From: an uncultured Ellagibacter sp.
Lineage (GTDB): Bacteria; Actinomycetota; Coriobacteriia; Coriobacteriales; Eggerthellaceae
DNA length: 56,741 bases
NCBI GenBank assembly: GCA_934654815.1
Contig: CAKUGU010000010.1
Location: 1 to 56,741 of the forward strand
Direction: 5' to 3'
Part shown: in pieces, positions 16,778 to 26,423 of the stretch
Numbering within the stretch: the stretch's first letter is position 1
How the letters are laid out: every line of letters starts with the position of its first letter
Translations under genes and position numbers: made by a program
The notes under the pieces: model-generated
Databases searched by the model: none
What the model was told of the DNA's origin: nothing
Seen by the model: the letters and a program-made list of their open reading frames with translations, nothing else

Positions 16778-19700
16778 CTACAAAACGCCGCGCTCGAAGG
16801 CGTTTGCGATCACCGTTGCCGCACGTTCGCGCGCGATGCGCTCGGCGGGAACAAGGGCGCACGAGCCATCCTCGCGCTCGTAGCCGCGCACGAGCCCCGC
16901 ATCGAGCGCCCAGGCAACGGCAAGCTGCGCCCAGGGTGAAACGTCGGCAGCGTCGGATATCGCGTCGAGCGCGGAAAGATCCGCGTCGCCACCTTTCAAG
17001 TTGCGCAGGATAACCAACAGCTGCTCGCAGGTGACCGGGTCGTCAGGCCCGAAACCGTAGCGTGTGCCGTCCGTCCCTTGATAGCCGTTGATCACGCCCG
17101 TGGCAACGGCCCAGTTCACCGCACCGGTATACCACTGGCTGCCCGCAACGTCGGGAAGGCCCGTCTCGTTTCTCGAGCCCTCCGCGACGAACGTGGCTTC
17201 GGCTTCGGGATCGGCGTAGCGCCAGAGGATCGCGGCAAGCTCGGCGCGCGTGAGCGTTTTACCCACGCCGAACACGTCGGTGCCGTCATATCCGCGTATA
17301 AGGCCTCGCTCGACAACGAGCGCAACCGCAGGCGCATACCAGGCGTTCACGTCGACGTCGCCGAACGCGGGCGTTGGGGTATCCGGTGTGGGCTCAGGGC
17401 TAGGCTCGGGAGAGGGACCAGGGCTTGGAACCGAGCCCTCCACCGTCACCGTGACGTTCAAGCGCTCGGAGTATTCGTCTTCCAGTCCCGCCTTGTACGC
17501 CGCAATACGGTAATAGCCGTTCTGCGTCAGCGTGATAGGCCCGGAATATATGACGCGTCCCTCATCGCGACAAGGACAGGTGTTGTTCGTGGTGTAGTAG
17601 ATGGTCGCGCCCGCGTCGGCGGCAAGCTCAAGGCGCGTGCCCCAGGGCACCGTAACGTAGTTTTCCTTCGGAACCGAAGCATCGAGCGTCATGCTGCCCA
17701 ACGTGGCAACAGGGCGCGCGGGGCGCACCTGGTCGGTGCAGACGCGCACGTCGACGTTCTTGGAAAGCGTCGTGTTGCCGACCGTCATCGTAAGCGCCGA
17801 CAAGCCTGCAAGCACGCCCCGCACGTTGAACGTCGCCTTGCCCTCGGAGTCGGTCGTCGCAGTAGCGGGTTCCGCGAGCGCGGCTATCTCGGAGGAGTCG
17901 AGCACCGCCCGCACGCTCACACCCGAAAGCGCGTTGCCATTTGCGTCGCGCACGTAGGCGACGATGTGGGACGTCTCCCCTTCGCCGACGGATATCGCCT
18001 GTTCAACGCTGAGTTTCAGCTCTGCTGGGCGCACGCCGACAGTGAGGTTGTCGAACTCGAGCGAGCCGCTTTCGGGGCTTTTGCCCACGTAGTTCCTCGC
18101 GCCGGAGAGCGTGATCGATACCGCCGATCCCGCATCAAGGGCCGCAGCTGGTTTTATGCGCAGCACCTTGGAAAGACGCTTGCCGTCGGCCCCATCGGCA
18201 ACGTCGAGCCATTCGAAGGCAGTATCCTGGAAGCCCTCGCCCTTCGCGGCGAGGGCGCCAACAGTCTCTTCGCTCGCATCCATGTACTGGGAGAACTCCA
18301 CTTCGACGCAGTCGGTGTAGGCATTTGCGCGCACCGCCTTTGGCGCTTCGGTCGATACGAGACCGAGTTTGATGCCGAGCTGAATCGGCGGGACGGGCAG
18401 CCAGGCCGACCTCGCCTCAGCGTACCCCTCCTTCGTCACGCAAACCTGGTACCACCCCGTCGGAACGTCCCAGTTGAAGACGCCGTTCGCGTCGGTGGGA
18501 AGCGGGTTCTCCTGGCCGTAATCGACCGCATCCCACTTCTTAGCATTCGCGCCCTTCTTGTCATTTGCCACCCAAATCTCGGCCGTCGCACCCTCGACCA
18601 GGTTCGATTCCACCGCTTCGTACACGAAACCCGACGGGTCGACCGCGCAGTTCGAGCGGTACTTGGCGTAGCGCGCCTCAAGCGCATTCTGCGCCCACGC
18701 ATCGCCATGACCTGCGCGTTCCGCAAGTTCCTCGTCGGTCATCTCACTTGGATGCAGCACGATTTTGCCCTCACAGGCCCGCTCGCGCAGCGCCTGCGCG
18801 TACTCGTAATCGGCCTGTGCGGCGTTGAGCTTCTCGGCGCGCAGCGTGCCCGCGGTAACCGACGACGCGTCGTTCACCGAGCCCAAGGTCATGATCGCCA
18901 CGCCCGCCGTGCCGCCGCTCGCAAGCGTTGCTGCGGCGCTGCCGCCCGTAAGGACGATAGCGACCTTCGCATTCGCCTCGTCGTGGTGCGCCTGCACTTC
19001 GAGCAGGTCGCGAAAGAGCTTGCCCGCGTCGAGTTCCTTGTTCATGGCGTTGAGGCACGCCATGTCGTCTTCGGTTTTCGGGTTTTTCCTCGCAAGATAG
19101 TCGCGCTGGATTTCAAGCCCCTCAAGATCGCCCTTGAGCTGGTTGTACGCCTCCCACGACGCCGCGTAGTTGTTGATGGCGTCGTTCGCGGCGTAGCAAG
19201 AGAAGCCGGCGTCGAGCACACCCGCGCCTGCTTTGATCGGGTCGGTCAGATTTACCGACACCTTCCACATGCGCGCTTCGACCTCCATGCTCTTCATGCG
19301 GCGAATCGTGCGCGACACCGTGCCCGCGAACTGGTCTTTTCCAGCGCATTTGCCCAACGCGGTGAGCGTCTTGCGTTCGTTCGTCGCGATATGCGTTAGG
19401 CTCTCGTAGGTGCTGGCGGCGAGGGCGATGCGGTTCGCGTCGACGGAAAGTTCCTGATCGCTTTCGGCGATGTCCTCGAAATCGGCCTCGAGATAGATCG
19501 GGTCCTTATCTTCACCGTCGTCGATATATGCCGAGAACCCGCTCACTGTCTTGTCGTCGGTTGCTTTGAAGCCCGATTTGCCATCGAACGCAATATAGTT
19601 CGACGGGTTAACCTTCTGGCGTTTCACGGTGATGCCGGCGTTTTTCTTAAGCGCCGCGGTGAACGCGTCCATCCACGACGCGTATTGGTCAAGCGACCCC

Positions 19701-22700
19701 ACGCCGATCATCTTGCCGAGCTCGTCCTCGCAGCGCTTGAGCGCGGCGTCGTTTTGGGAAACCGCGTTCTTGAGCTTGGATATGGCTGCTTTTTCTTCGC
19801 CGGTCGCGCCCGCTTCCGCCGCCGCCCAATCGGCGTACCAATCGCTATCGGGGCTGTAGGCGTTCTCGAAGATCATCTTGTCGATGGTGATGCCATCAGC
19901 GTTACCCTTGTCGCCGATGACGTCCGCAGCACTGCCGACCTGTTGCTTGATCGAGGCGGACAGCTCTTCGGCCGACATGCTTGCGTCGTCCTTGGCCGCT
20001 TCTTCAGCGATTCCGACGATGAGCGCATCGAATTCCTCGTCGATCCTCTTCGCCTCGGTGGCAAGCTCGCTGCTCCCCTTAACAAGAACGGTGTTGAACT
20101 CGGCGTTCTTCGCATCGGCCGACTCCTTCGCCTTCTCCGCCGTGGTCTTGGCGTCGACCACCATAAGCCCGAGCGACGTGGTCGAAAGCGCGTAGGTCTG
20201 CGGCACGAACACGTTCTCGTACGATCCGAGGTCCATGAACCCCGTTTCCCCCGAATCCTCGTAATTCTTCACCATAGCCAGGTAGCTCTCGTCGACGTAT
20301 TCCCCGGTGAAGCGCACGGTTTCCTTGCCCTCCTCGCGCTTTTTCAGGGGAACCTGCACCGTTTGCCCGCCCATGCAGAGCACGATGAGCGACAACTCGT
20401 CTTGCATTTTCACGCCGCCGGCAACGCTCAGCGTCAAATCGAACGTCCAGTAAGCGTTGCGCTTGTCCGCGAACTGATGGCGTGTGACGAGGCCCTTGCG
20501 CGTTTCCTTGCCGTTCTCGATGAGCGTTTGCGTGACGCCGCGGTTCGTCACTTTGAAGGTGTCCACCGTGGCACGGGGAACGTAGCGCACGTACGCGGTG
20601 TCGCACGGATTGTTTTCGAGCGCCGACTGCGCGGCCTCCGCGCCCGGCTTTTCCCCGTTCTCGCCCAACAGCGCGGCCGTAAGCTTCACGCGTTCGTTCA
20701 TGATCGCGCCGACGGGCAGATCATACGAGAACGTTGCGTAGCCGAACCCGTCCGCTTGCCCAACCACGACGGCGGCGTCGTTGCCCTCGCCCGCCCGCAG
20801 GGCAACCCACGTACCATACGGCGCGTATACGAGCGCCTTGTTGCCAGAAGATCCCGCCTCGTCGGAGTCGAGCGAGATGTAGCCGCTCGCCACGTCGAAC
20901 GCTGCCGTGCCCAGGGGTACCGTGGCGCTGCCTTTCAACGCAAGCGACGCGTTCACCTTGTATGCTTTCTTGACAAGCGGCGTAAAGCAGATATCAACCG
21001 TACGCGATGCGCCTGCCTCGTCGGCTGGCAGGTCGAAAACCAGGGCGCCGTCGGAGAATGTGCCGTCGATCTTCTCGATCAAGTCTTCCGATTCACCGCG
21101 AACCACGACGCTCGCAAGAGGGTCTTTCGCCTCGCTTTCGGAAAGCGAGAGCGAGAGCTTTTCGGCTTTAACGCCTTCGCCCAGCGCGTAACTTGCGCGC
21201 AGGAACATTTCGCCGCCCTCGACCGCCGCGTCGCTCATCGCGATGAAGCCACACGTTTCCACGCCAACGCGCTTTCGCCATGAGGAAACGTCGAACGCAG
21301 GGGCATCCAGCACGACTTCCTTGTCCTTACCGTTTTCAATGGCAACAACCTTTTTGGCGTACTGTTCGCCCTCTTTAAGCCCCATGCGGTTGAACGCATC
21401 GAGCGTCGGGACCGTCAAGCTGACGCCGCCCTGGTTCACCGCGACGACGGTATAGTCGCCCGCCGCAAGCTGGGGCGTCTTCGCCTTCATGACGGGCGTC
21501 GTGCCGTCGGATTCGTATCCCATGAACGCCGTGTCGCCACTCGCCACGAGCTTGCCCCGCGCATCGAACGCCATGACGGTGCTCGCACCCGCAAATGAGC
21601 TCTTCACCTGCACCGTTGCGGTTCCCAGTTGCAAAAGCCTCACATCGAAGGCGCCCGCTTCGGGCGCGGCGGAAACGATGGCGCCGGCAAGCTTCAGGGA
21701 GGCGGCGGGCTTAACGGCAAGCGTCAGCTCCTCGTTTGCCTCCGCCAGCTCCTCAGACAGCACGAATCCCCAGCCCTGCCGCACGTAGTCGGCGTTTTCG
21801 CCTTCGGAAAGCCGCGTGCCGTCGGCCTTCGCGAGCGTGAGGTTAAGGTCGTCGGTGAGCGCCAGCGGCTCGTAGACGGGACTGCCCGCGCCGTTCACGC
21901 TCGTCTGCGCCATCACGTTCACCGCCATGTTGCGCGAGACGGGAACCTTCTCGAAGTCCTTCTCGGAAAGCGTGCCGATATCCCAGGCCCCGGTCATGCC
22001 GGCCGCCTGACGGGTGATCGCCTTGTCGTAGTAGCCGGCAAGCGACATGCTCACCGTCGCCGTCGCGTTGGTGAGCGCCTGTACCGAAAACGTCCCATCG
22101 CTCGCCACCTCGACCGACGTGCGCTTGTCGTTTTGCAGAAGCGTCACGGTTGCGCCCACGGGAACCTTGCCCGTAATCTTCACCAGCTCTTCCATCCACT
22201 GGAAGGTGTAAGCGGGCTTGCCGGGGTTCTTCTCGTCCTCCTGCCCCGCGACCGAATCGGCGAAGCGCTTGATCCACGACGGCTCGCCCTTTGAGTTCTT
22301 GGCGTATGCGACGATCGTCTGGCCGACGGAGAAGGGGTTCTTGCAATACGCGCCATCGAACGCAAGCGAGCCTCCTGGTTCGAACGAGAAATCGGGGTTC
22401 ATCACGCGCAACCAGGGCGCATTGCGTTTGCATACCTCCACGCCGTCGACCATTTCAAGCGTCTCGTTGTTGAAGACGTCGCTGCCCATGGACTGCACGC
22501 TCCGGGGAATGATTATCTCCACGTCCTCGAGGGACGGTATCGCACCGCCGCCGCCGTTCGACAGATGATAGAACGCCTGGTCACCGATATATTCCACGCC
22601 CGAGCCGATTCTGACGGAGCGAACATGGGTGCATTCCCGGAACGCCTCCGCCTCGATGCGCTTCACCGTGTCGGGGATGACGATTTCCGCGAACGGCTCT

Positions 22701-23548
22701 TCCTGCCCACCGCCGTAGTTCATGGTCGAGCAATTCACGAACGCGCTGCGGCCGATCGTGGTCACGCTGGCGGGAAGGGTCGCCACCACGTCGTCCGAAA
22801 GCGACGAGCATCCCTGAAACGCGTACTCGGGAATGGTGGCGAACTCGGCGTTGTTCGGCCAGGCGACGGTGCGCAGGTTGTGGCATTCGCTGAATGCATT
22901 GCCGCCCAGCGCCCTCAAGCTGTCAGGGAGCACGATTGACTCGATTGCGGTCTCGGCGAAAGCGTAGCTGCCCAGCCTTTCCGCCTGCGAGCCCGAGGCG
23001 AACGTCACGGCCCGCACGTTCTTCTTGCCTCGAAAGCCCCCGATCTCGATCACAGGATTGCCGTCGATGGTCGCCGGCACTTCAAGCGCCGTTGCGCCAG
23101 AATCGATTCCCGTGACGGTGATTTCGTTCGTTTCCTCTTCGATAATGAAGTACAGCTGGGCGGGCGTGGTTGCTCCCTCGACATAGCCGGAATCGCCCTG
23201 CACCTTTACGCCCGTAACGCCCTTGGTCGTGGCCCAGCACCCGGCGCTTTCATCGTAAGCCGCCTCGGAAGCGGAACCATTCGCGGACGCTTCCAGCGCC
23301 CGAACGCCCTCATTTGCAGGTTGCGTTTCCGACACCATCGATCCCTCGCTCGCCGATCGCTCGCCCTGAGATGCCGATACCGCGACATCCCCACTCGCTT
23401 GCGCGCCGATCGAGCCCGAGGCCGTCGCGCACCCGTCCGTCTTCGCGCCCATTTCGGCGAACGCCGCCACGGGCACAAGCCCCACAGACAAAACGCATGA
23501 CAGGGCAACCGCGCACGCCCGCCTTCCCCATTCGCCTCTTGCGTCCAT
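16778..23548 (-). CDS. Giant multidomain S-layer-anchored surface protein (LRR, Ig-like, SLH)
   Basis: This secreted cell-wall protein of 2256 residues has a signal peptide ending AFA (about residue 31) after ATG 23548, which follows GAAAAGGAGGCCGCC. Residues of about 130-365 form BspA-type leucine-rich repeats (for example YAFAETAIESIVLPDSLRAL). A long middle part has carboxypeptidase-regulatory-like beta domains. Around 1150-1600 it is helical, charged and coiled-coil-like. Near 1840-1925 is a bacterial Ig-like (Big_1) domain, then a chitobiase C-terminal-like domain with YYTTNNTCPC. A Pro/Ser linker (PSPGPSPEPSPEPTPDTPTP) leads to three SLH repeats (about 2050-2256: FGDVDVNAWYAPA, LPDVAGSQWYTGAV, AADVSPWAQLAVAWA). 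SLH repeats bind pyruvylated wall polymers. An adhesin or host-binding role is inferred from the LRR. It is divergent from a membrane LuxR gene. Confidence 0.88.
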   Translation of the reverse strand: MDARGEWGRRACAVALSCVLSVGLVPVAAFAEMGAKTDGCATASGSIGAQASGDVAVSASQGERSASEGSMVSETQPANEGVRALEASANGSASEAAYDESAGCWATTKGVTGVKVQGDSGYVEGATTPAQLYFIIEEETNEITVTGIDSGATALEVPATIDGNPVIEIGGFRGKKNVRAVTFASGSQAERLGSYAFAETAIESIVLPDSLRALGGNAFSECHNLRTVAWPNNAEFATIPEYAFQGCSSLSDDVVATLPASVTTIGRSAFVNCSTMNYGGGQEEPFAEIVIPDTVKRIEAEAFRECTHVRSVRIGSGVEYIGDQAFYHLSNGGGGAIPSLEDVEIIIPRSVQSMGSDVFNNETLEMVDGVEVCKRNAPWLRVMNPDFSFEPGGSLAFDGAYCKNPFSVGQTIVAYAKNSKGEPSWIKRFADSVAGQEDEKNPGKPAYTFQWMEELVKITGKVPVGATVTLLQNDKRTSVEVASDGTFSVQALTNATATVSMSLAGYYDKAITRQAAGMTGAWDIGTLSEKDFEKVPVSRNMAVNVMAQTSVNGAGSPVYEPLALTDDLNLTLAKADGTRLSEGENADYVRQGWGFVLSEELAEANEELTLAVKPAASLKLAGAIVSAAPEAGAFDVRLLQLGTATVQVKSSFAGASTVMAFDARGKLVASGDTAFMGYESDGTTPVMKAKTPQLAAGDYTVVAVNQGGVSLTVPTLDAFNRMGLKEGEQYAKKVVAIENGKDKEVVLDAPAFDVSSWRKRVGVETCGFIAMSDAAVEGGEMFLRASYALGEGVKAEKLSLSLSESEAKDPLASVVVRGESEDLIEKIDGTFSDGALVFDLPADEAGASRTVDICFTPLVKKAYKVNASLALKGSATVPLGTAAFDVASGYISLDSDEAGSSGNKALVYAPYGTWVALRAGEGNDAAVVVGQADGFGYATFSYDLPVGAIMNERVKLTAALLGENGEKPGAEAAQSALENNPCDTAYVRYVPRATVDTFKVTNRGVTQTLIENGKETRKGLVTRHQFADKRNAYWTFDLTLSVAGGVKMQDELSLIVLCMGGQTVQVPLKKREEGKETVRFTGEYVDESYLAMVKNYEDSGETGFMDLGSYENVFVPQTYALSTTSLGLMVVDAKTTAEKAKESADAKNAEFNTVLVKGSSELATEAKRIDEEFDALIVGIAEEAAKDDASMSAEELSASIKQQVGSAADVIGDKGNADGITIDKMIFENAYSPDSDWYADWAAAEAGATGEEKAAISKLKNAVSQNDAALKRCEDELGKMIGVGSLDQYASWMDAFTAALKKNAGITVKRQKVNPSNYIAFDGKSGFKATDDKTVSGFSAYIDDGEDKDPIYLEADFEDIAESDQELSVDANRIALAASTYESLTHIATNERKTLTALGKCAGKDQFAGTVSRTIRRMKSMEVEARMWKVSVNLTDPIKAGAGVLDAGFSCYAANDAINNYAASWEAYNQLKGDLEGLEIQRDYLARKNPKTEDDMACLNAMNKELDAGKLFRDLLEVQAHHDEANAKVAIVLTGGSAAATLASGGTAGVAIMTLGSVNDASSVTAGTLRAEKLNAAQADYEYAQALRERACEGKIVLHPSEMTDEELAERAGHGDAWAQNALEARYAKYRSNCAVDPSGFVYEAVESNLVEGATAEIWVANDKKGANAKKWDAVDYGQENPLPTDANGVFNWDVPTGWYQVCVTKEGYAEARSAWLPVPPIQLGIKLGLVSTEAPKAVRANAYTDCVEVEFSQYMDASEETVGALAAKGEGFQDTAFEWLDVADGADGKRLSKVLRIKPAAALDAGSAVSITLSGARNYVGKSPESGSLEFDNLTVGVRPAELKLSVEQAISVGEGETSHIVAYVRDANGNALSGVSVRAVLDSSEIAALAEPATATTDSEGKATFNVRGVLAGLSALTMTVGNTTLSKNVDVRVCTDQVRPARPVATLGSMTLDASVPKENYVTVPWGTRLELAADAGATIYYTTNNTCPCRDEGRVIYSGPITLTQNGYYRIAAYKAGLEDEYSERLNVTVTVEGSVPSPGPSPEPSPEPTPDTPTPAFGDVDVNAWYAPAVALVVERGLIRGYDGTDVFGVGKTLTRAELAAILWRYADPEAEATFVAEGSRNETGLPDVAGSQWYTGAVNWAVATGVINGYQGTDGTRYGFGPDDPVTCEQLLVILRNLKGGDADLSALDAISDAADVSPWAQLAVAWALDAGLVRGYEREDGSCALVPAERIARERAATVIANAFERGVL

Positions 23549-23637
23549 GGCGGCCTCCTTTTCCTCGCGTTGCAGCTCGGCAGCATCGCGTCGTCGACTC
23601 CATCCCATCTCATCATTTTCAGGAAGAACGTTCCTAT

Positions 23638-23665
23638 GCCTAGGTTCATATATGCGAACCTAGGC
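23638..23665. promoter_or_regulatory. Perfect 10-bp dyad between surface protein and LuxR genes
   Basis: GCCTAGGTTC (23638-23647) and GAACCTAGGC (23656-23665) are separated by 8 bases. It sits 90 bases before the surface-protein start and 128 before the LuxR start, so it is a strong operator candidate for the adjacent regulator. A second small dyad, AGGAAGAACGTTCCT, lies at 23621-23635. An extended -10 for the LuxR gene (TGGTACAAT, 23741-23749) lies downstream. Confidence 0.6.
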
Positions 23666-23792
23666 GATAAACAAAGTCGTGAACAGGCATTTTGAAATTC
23701 AACCAGCTGCCGTCCGCATCACCCACCGCACAAGACACGCTGGTACAATCATTTTCGAATCGATTTCTCTCCATGAAAAAAGGCTCGAGCCC

Positions 23793-25313
23793 ATGTCCGA
23801 AAAGAAAACTTCCCGCATCGAAGCAGCCGCCGTTTTAGCGGTGTTCAGCTTCGCGTTCCTGGGAAGCGAGTTCTTCTTCGACACGCGCATGGGCATCTTC
23901 GTCGGCCCCGCCGAAGTGGTCGGCGCGCAAAACCTCGTGCTGGGCGCAAGCGTCCTCGGTTTCTTGGCTTATGCGCTTATCGTGCGTACGTTGCCTTCGC
24001 GAGCGCGAACCGCGGCAGCGCTGGTCGGAGCCGCCGCGGTTTGCGCGTGTCTTGCCGGCGAAGCGGTGGCGCCATCCGCTTCGCTCATGTTGGCGATCGG
24101 CATTGCAACCTTCTTCCTGTTGGGGATACTCGGCGGCGGGGCGCATTGGGCAGCTGCGCGCGCCCTTCGAAACGATGGCGCGCTTTCGCGAACCGTTGGC
24201 TCGGGGTACGCCTTCGGCATCGCCCTGCAGTTCGCGAACAACCAGATCGCCCCCGCAGGCGAACTCGAAGTTGCCGTGCTCTGCGTCGGCTGCCTCACGC
24301 TCGTCGCGCTTCTCGTCGCTATGCGGGAAGAGCGGCTTGCGCCTACCCGCGCTCGAGACGAAGAGCCCGCACGGGCAAGCGCCCTCGGCAAACCGGCAGC
24401 AGCCGGCACGGTATCCGCCGCATACGCAGGAAACGAAGGGTTTCAAGCAGCGGGCAAACATCCGCGCGTCACAGAAAGACCGGCGGGCCTTTCTGCCGCA
24501 CTCGGGTCGCTCGCACTTGTCGTCGGCTTGTCGTTCCTGTTCAGCACGCTCGACAACGTCGCAACCATGGCAAACGCGGAAGGCACTGTCGACCTGGGCG
24601 GATGGCCGCGCCTTTTCCTGGCCGCGAGCGGGCTTGCCGCAGGGTTTCTCTTCGATGCGGAGGAGGGCGCCTATCGCGGCATCGTCATGTTCTGCGTGGC
24701 GCTTCTTTCCACCTGCTCGCTTCTGGCAACGGAAGCAGGAGCCGGTCCTTTGCTCGGGATCATCGTGTTTTACCTGGGGTCGGGCTTCTTCGTGGTGTTC
24801 TTCACCGCCGCATTCCTCTCTTTGGCGCCGCAGATGCGCGTGCCCGAAGTGTGGGCAGGCATGGGACGCGCCGCGAACAACCTCGGCGCTTGCTTGCTTT
24901 CGGGCGCATCGCTTGCGCTCGTGCAAACGGGCAACACCGCGCTCGTCATGATTGCGGCGATTGCGCTGTTCGTGCTGATCGCGGTTTGCTTCGCAGCTTC
25001 GGGACAGCTTCGCGCCGCCTCCCCAAGCGCGGAGCAGGCCGCCAAGCCCGCGCCCACGAATATCCCGCCGGTCACCGTTCCCGCGCCCACGCCTTCCGAA
25101 GAGGAGAGAGTCTCCTCCTTCGCCTCACGCTACGGGTTGACCCCACGCGAGACCGACGTGCTGAAAGCGGTGGTAGCTGACGAACGCCCGCTGAAGCAAA
25201 TCGCTTCCGACCTGGGAATATCGCTTCGCATGGTTCAGAAACACCTGGCGTCGCTTTACGGGAAAACCGAAACCCAAACCCGATCGGGGCTCACCAAGAA
25301 GTTCATGGAGTAG
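23793..25313 (+). CDS. Polytopic membrane LuxR-family regulator
   Basis: This 506-residue protein has about twelve predicted membrane helices in residues 10-420, arranged like a major-facilitator protein with a loop near 190-235. A Pro/Glu linker leads to a C-terminal LuxR helix-turn-helix (about 445-500; LTPRETDVLKAVVADERPLK). Membrane-embedded LuxR regulators of this layout are common in Eggerthellaceae and usually control adjacent genes; one governs dopamine dehydroxylase in Eggerthella lenta. The membrane part probably senses a small molecule. The start ATG at 23793 is chosen because the upstream 38 codons are hydrophilic and overlap the promoter. The likely target is the divergent surface-protein gene. 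Confidence 0.87.
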   Translation: MSEKKTSRIEAAAVLAVFSFAFLGSEFFFDTRMGIFVGPAEVVGAQNLVLGASVLGFLAYALIVRTLPSRARTAAALVGAAAVCACLAGEAVAPSASLMLAIGIATFFLLGILGGGAHWAAARALRNDGALSRTVGSGYAFGIALQFANNQIAPAGELEVAVLCVGCLTLVALLVAMREERLAPTRARDEEPARASALGKPAAAGTVSAAYAGNEGFQAAGKHPRVTERPAGLSAALGSLALVVGLSFLFSTLDNVATMANAEGTVDLGGWPRLFLAASGLAAGFLFDAEEGAYRGIVMFCVALLSTCSLLATEAGAGPLLGIIVFYLGSGFFVVFFTAAFLSLAPQMRVPEVWAGMGRAANNLGACLLSGASLALVQTGNTALVMIAAIALFVLIAVCFAASGQLRAASPSAEQAAKPAPTNIPPVTVPAPTPSEEERVSSFASRYGLTPRETDVLKAVVADERPLKQIASDLGISLRMVQKHLASLYGKTETQTRSGLTKKFME

Positions 25314-25532
25314 TTGGGGCGCCAAAGGCGTCGGGGCATCGGAGGTTGGCGAGATCAAAAACCAGAGAGCATCGAGGGCGAAAGCCGAAAGGCGCCGGGG
25401 GCAATCGGGAGCCGGCAGGACCGAATGCCCTGACCGTCAAACAGCCGTCGAACGACCGGACAAACGAAACCGAGGCCGGAGCCGCTTGGGCAACCAGAGT
25501 GGCAGGCAACGACGGTTTGCCTACCAACAAGA
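25314..25532. other. Intergenic stretch, no gene seen
   Basis: GC-rich sequence between the LuxR gene and the shared terminator. Small open frames lack binding sites and coding character. I see no repeat or RNA fold that I can name. Confidence 0.5.
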
Positions 25533-25569
25533 AACGCCCTTGCGGTTCACCATGAACCGCAAGGGCGTT
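25533..25569. terminator. Bidirectional terminator between LuxR gene and nikR
   Basis: Perfect 17-bp stem AACGCCCTTGCGGTTCA/TGAACCGCAAGGGCGTT with a 3-base loop between convergent genes. It is among the strongest hairpins in the window. T runs are short on both sides. Confidence 0.8.
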
Positions 25570-25625
25570 CTGCCCGAGAAGCACACGAGGGCCATCGGCA
25601 CCCATCGGACAAGCGTCGGTGCAAC

Positions 25626-26048
25626 CTACAAATTCTCATCGACCGTGGTGACGACCAGGCGGCCGTTCTTCACGCCCTTCGTGCCCAAGATGAGGTTGGC
25701 GATAGTCTGCACGAGGCCCGTCTCGCCGCGCAGCACCACGACTTCCAGGCAATGATGGTGGTCGAGGTGCACGTGCAGCGTCGAGATGATGAACTCGAAG
25801 TAATCGTGCTGGATGTTGTGCAGCTTTTCCTGCAGGTCGGATGCATGATGGTCGAACACGATCGTCAACGTGCCCATGACTTCGGTGCCAGGCGTGGCGC
25901 ATTCGTCCTCGACGAGCGCGTCGCGCACCAGGTCACGGACCACTTCGCTTCGGTTCTTCGCGAGTCCGCGGCGCGCGACGAGCTGGTCGAAACGCATGAG
26001 AAGCTCCTCGGGCATGGCCACCGAGAAGCGCATGAGATCATTGCTCAT
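25626..26048 (-). CDS. nikR: Nickel-responsive regulator NikR
   Basis: NikR is a ribbon-helix-helix repressor that binds DNA when loaded with nickel, usually shutting off nickel uptake. The protein has 140 residues. The N-terminal RHH is MRFSVAMPEELLMRFDQLVA followed by KNRSEVVRDLVRDAL. The C-terminal ACT-like domain carries the nickel ligands in HVHLDHHHCLEV (two His and the Cys, with a further His in FDHHAS). Nickel is needed for [NiFe] hydrogenase, whose maturase HypE is encoded 15 kb away. The gene follows a small gene by 10 bases. No exact GTATGA-N16-TCATAC operator was seen here. Confidence 0.95.
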   Translation of the reverse strand: MSNDLMRFSVAMPEELLMRFDQLVARRGLAKNRSEVVRDLVRDALVEDECATPGTEVMGTLTIVFDHHASDLQEKLHNIQHDYFEFIISTLHVHLDHHHCLEVVVLRGETGLVQTIANLILGTKGVKNGRLVVTTVDENL

Positions 26049-26058
26049 CGATGCAGAC

Positions 26059-26313
26059 CTAAACGAGGTTCACCGTCACGCCGGGGGCGTTCTCGGCGTC
26101 GTCCTCGAGCGCGTCCTTGGTTTCGTCGAGCATGGCGCGCACGTCGTCGAGCAGCGCCTGGACCTCGTGCAGCTTCTTCGAGGTGAGCTCGAACCCTGCG
26201 TCGCCCGCCTGATGGGCAAGGGTGTGGGCCCAGCGGCGCTCAAGCTTGATATGGTCATCGATCTGGTCGATCATCTGGCCGAACTGACCGGTATTCACTC
26301 CATTGGTGCACAT
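26059..26313 (-). CDS. Small helical hypothetical protein upstream of nikR
   Basis: I do not recognise a family for these 84 residues. The protein is soluble and mostly helical with an acidic C-terminal half (LDDVRAMLDETKDALEDDAE). It has one Cys (MCTNG) and two His (DDHIKLERRWAHTLAH) in the first 35 residues. ATG at 26313 has a good AAGGAGCGAATC site. It ends 10 bases before nikR, so the two are almost certainly one transcript, which hints at a nickel-related or NikR-modulating role (inference). Confidence 0.75.
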   Translation of the reverse strand: MCTNGVNTGQFGQMIDQIDDHIKLERRWAHTLAHQAGDAGFELTSKKLHEVQALLDDVRAMLDETKDALEDDAENAPGVTVNLV

Positions 26314-26423
26314 GATTCGCTCCTTATGCGAAAGCGTTACGTTGCAGCCAAACGCTCATGCGCCGGCTTTCTTGCTATTATGAACCTGGGAAAGCTCAAG
26401 CGAAACGGCGATGCGGAAACGGT

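Noticed and set aside
25346..25555. Small gene of 69 codons after the LuxR gene
   Set aside because: It runs into the shared terminator hairpin, lacks a ribosome binding site and has no recognisable protein features.
26314..26423. NikR operator upstream of the nikR pair
   Set aside because: No GTATGA-N16-TCATAC-like palindrome was found by eye.
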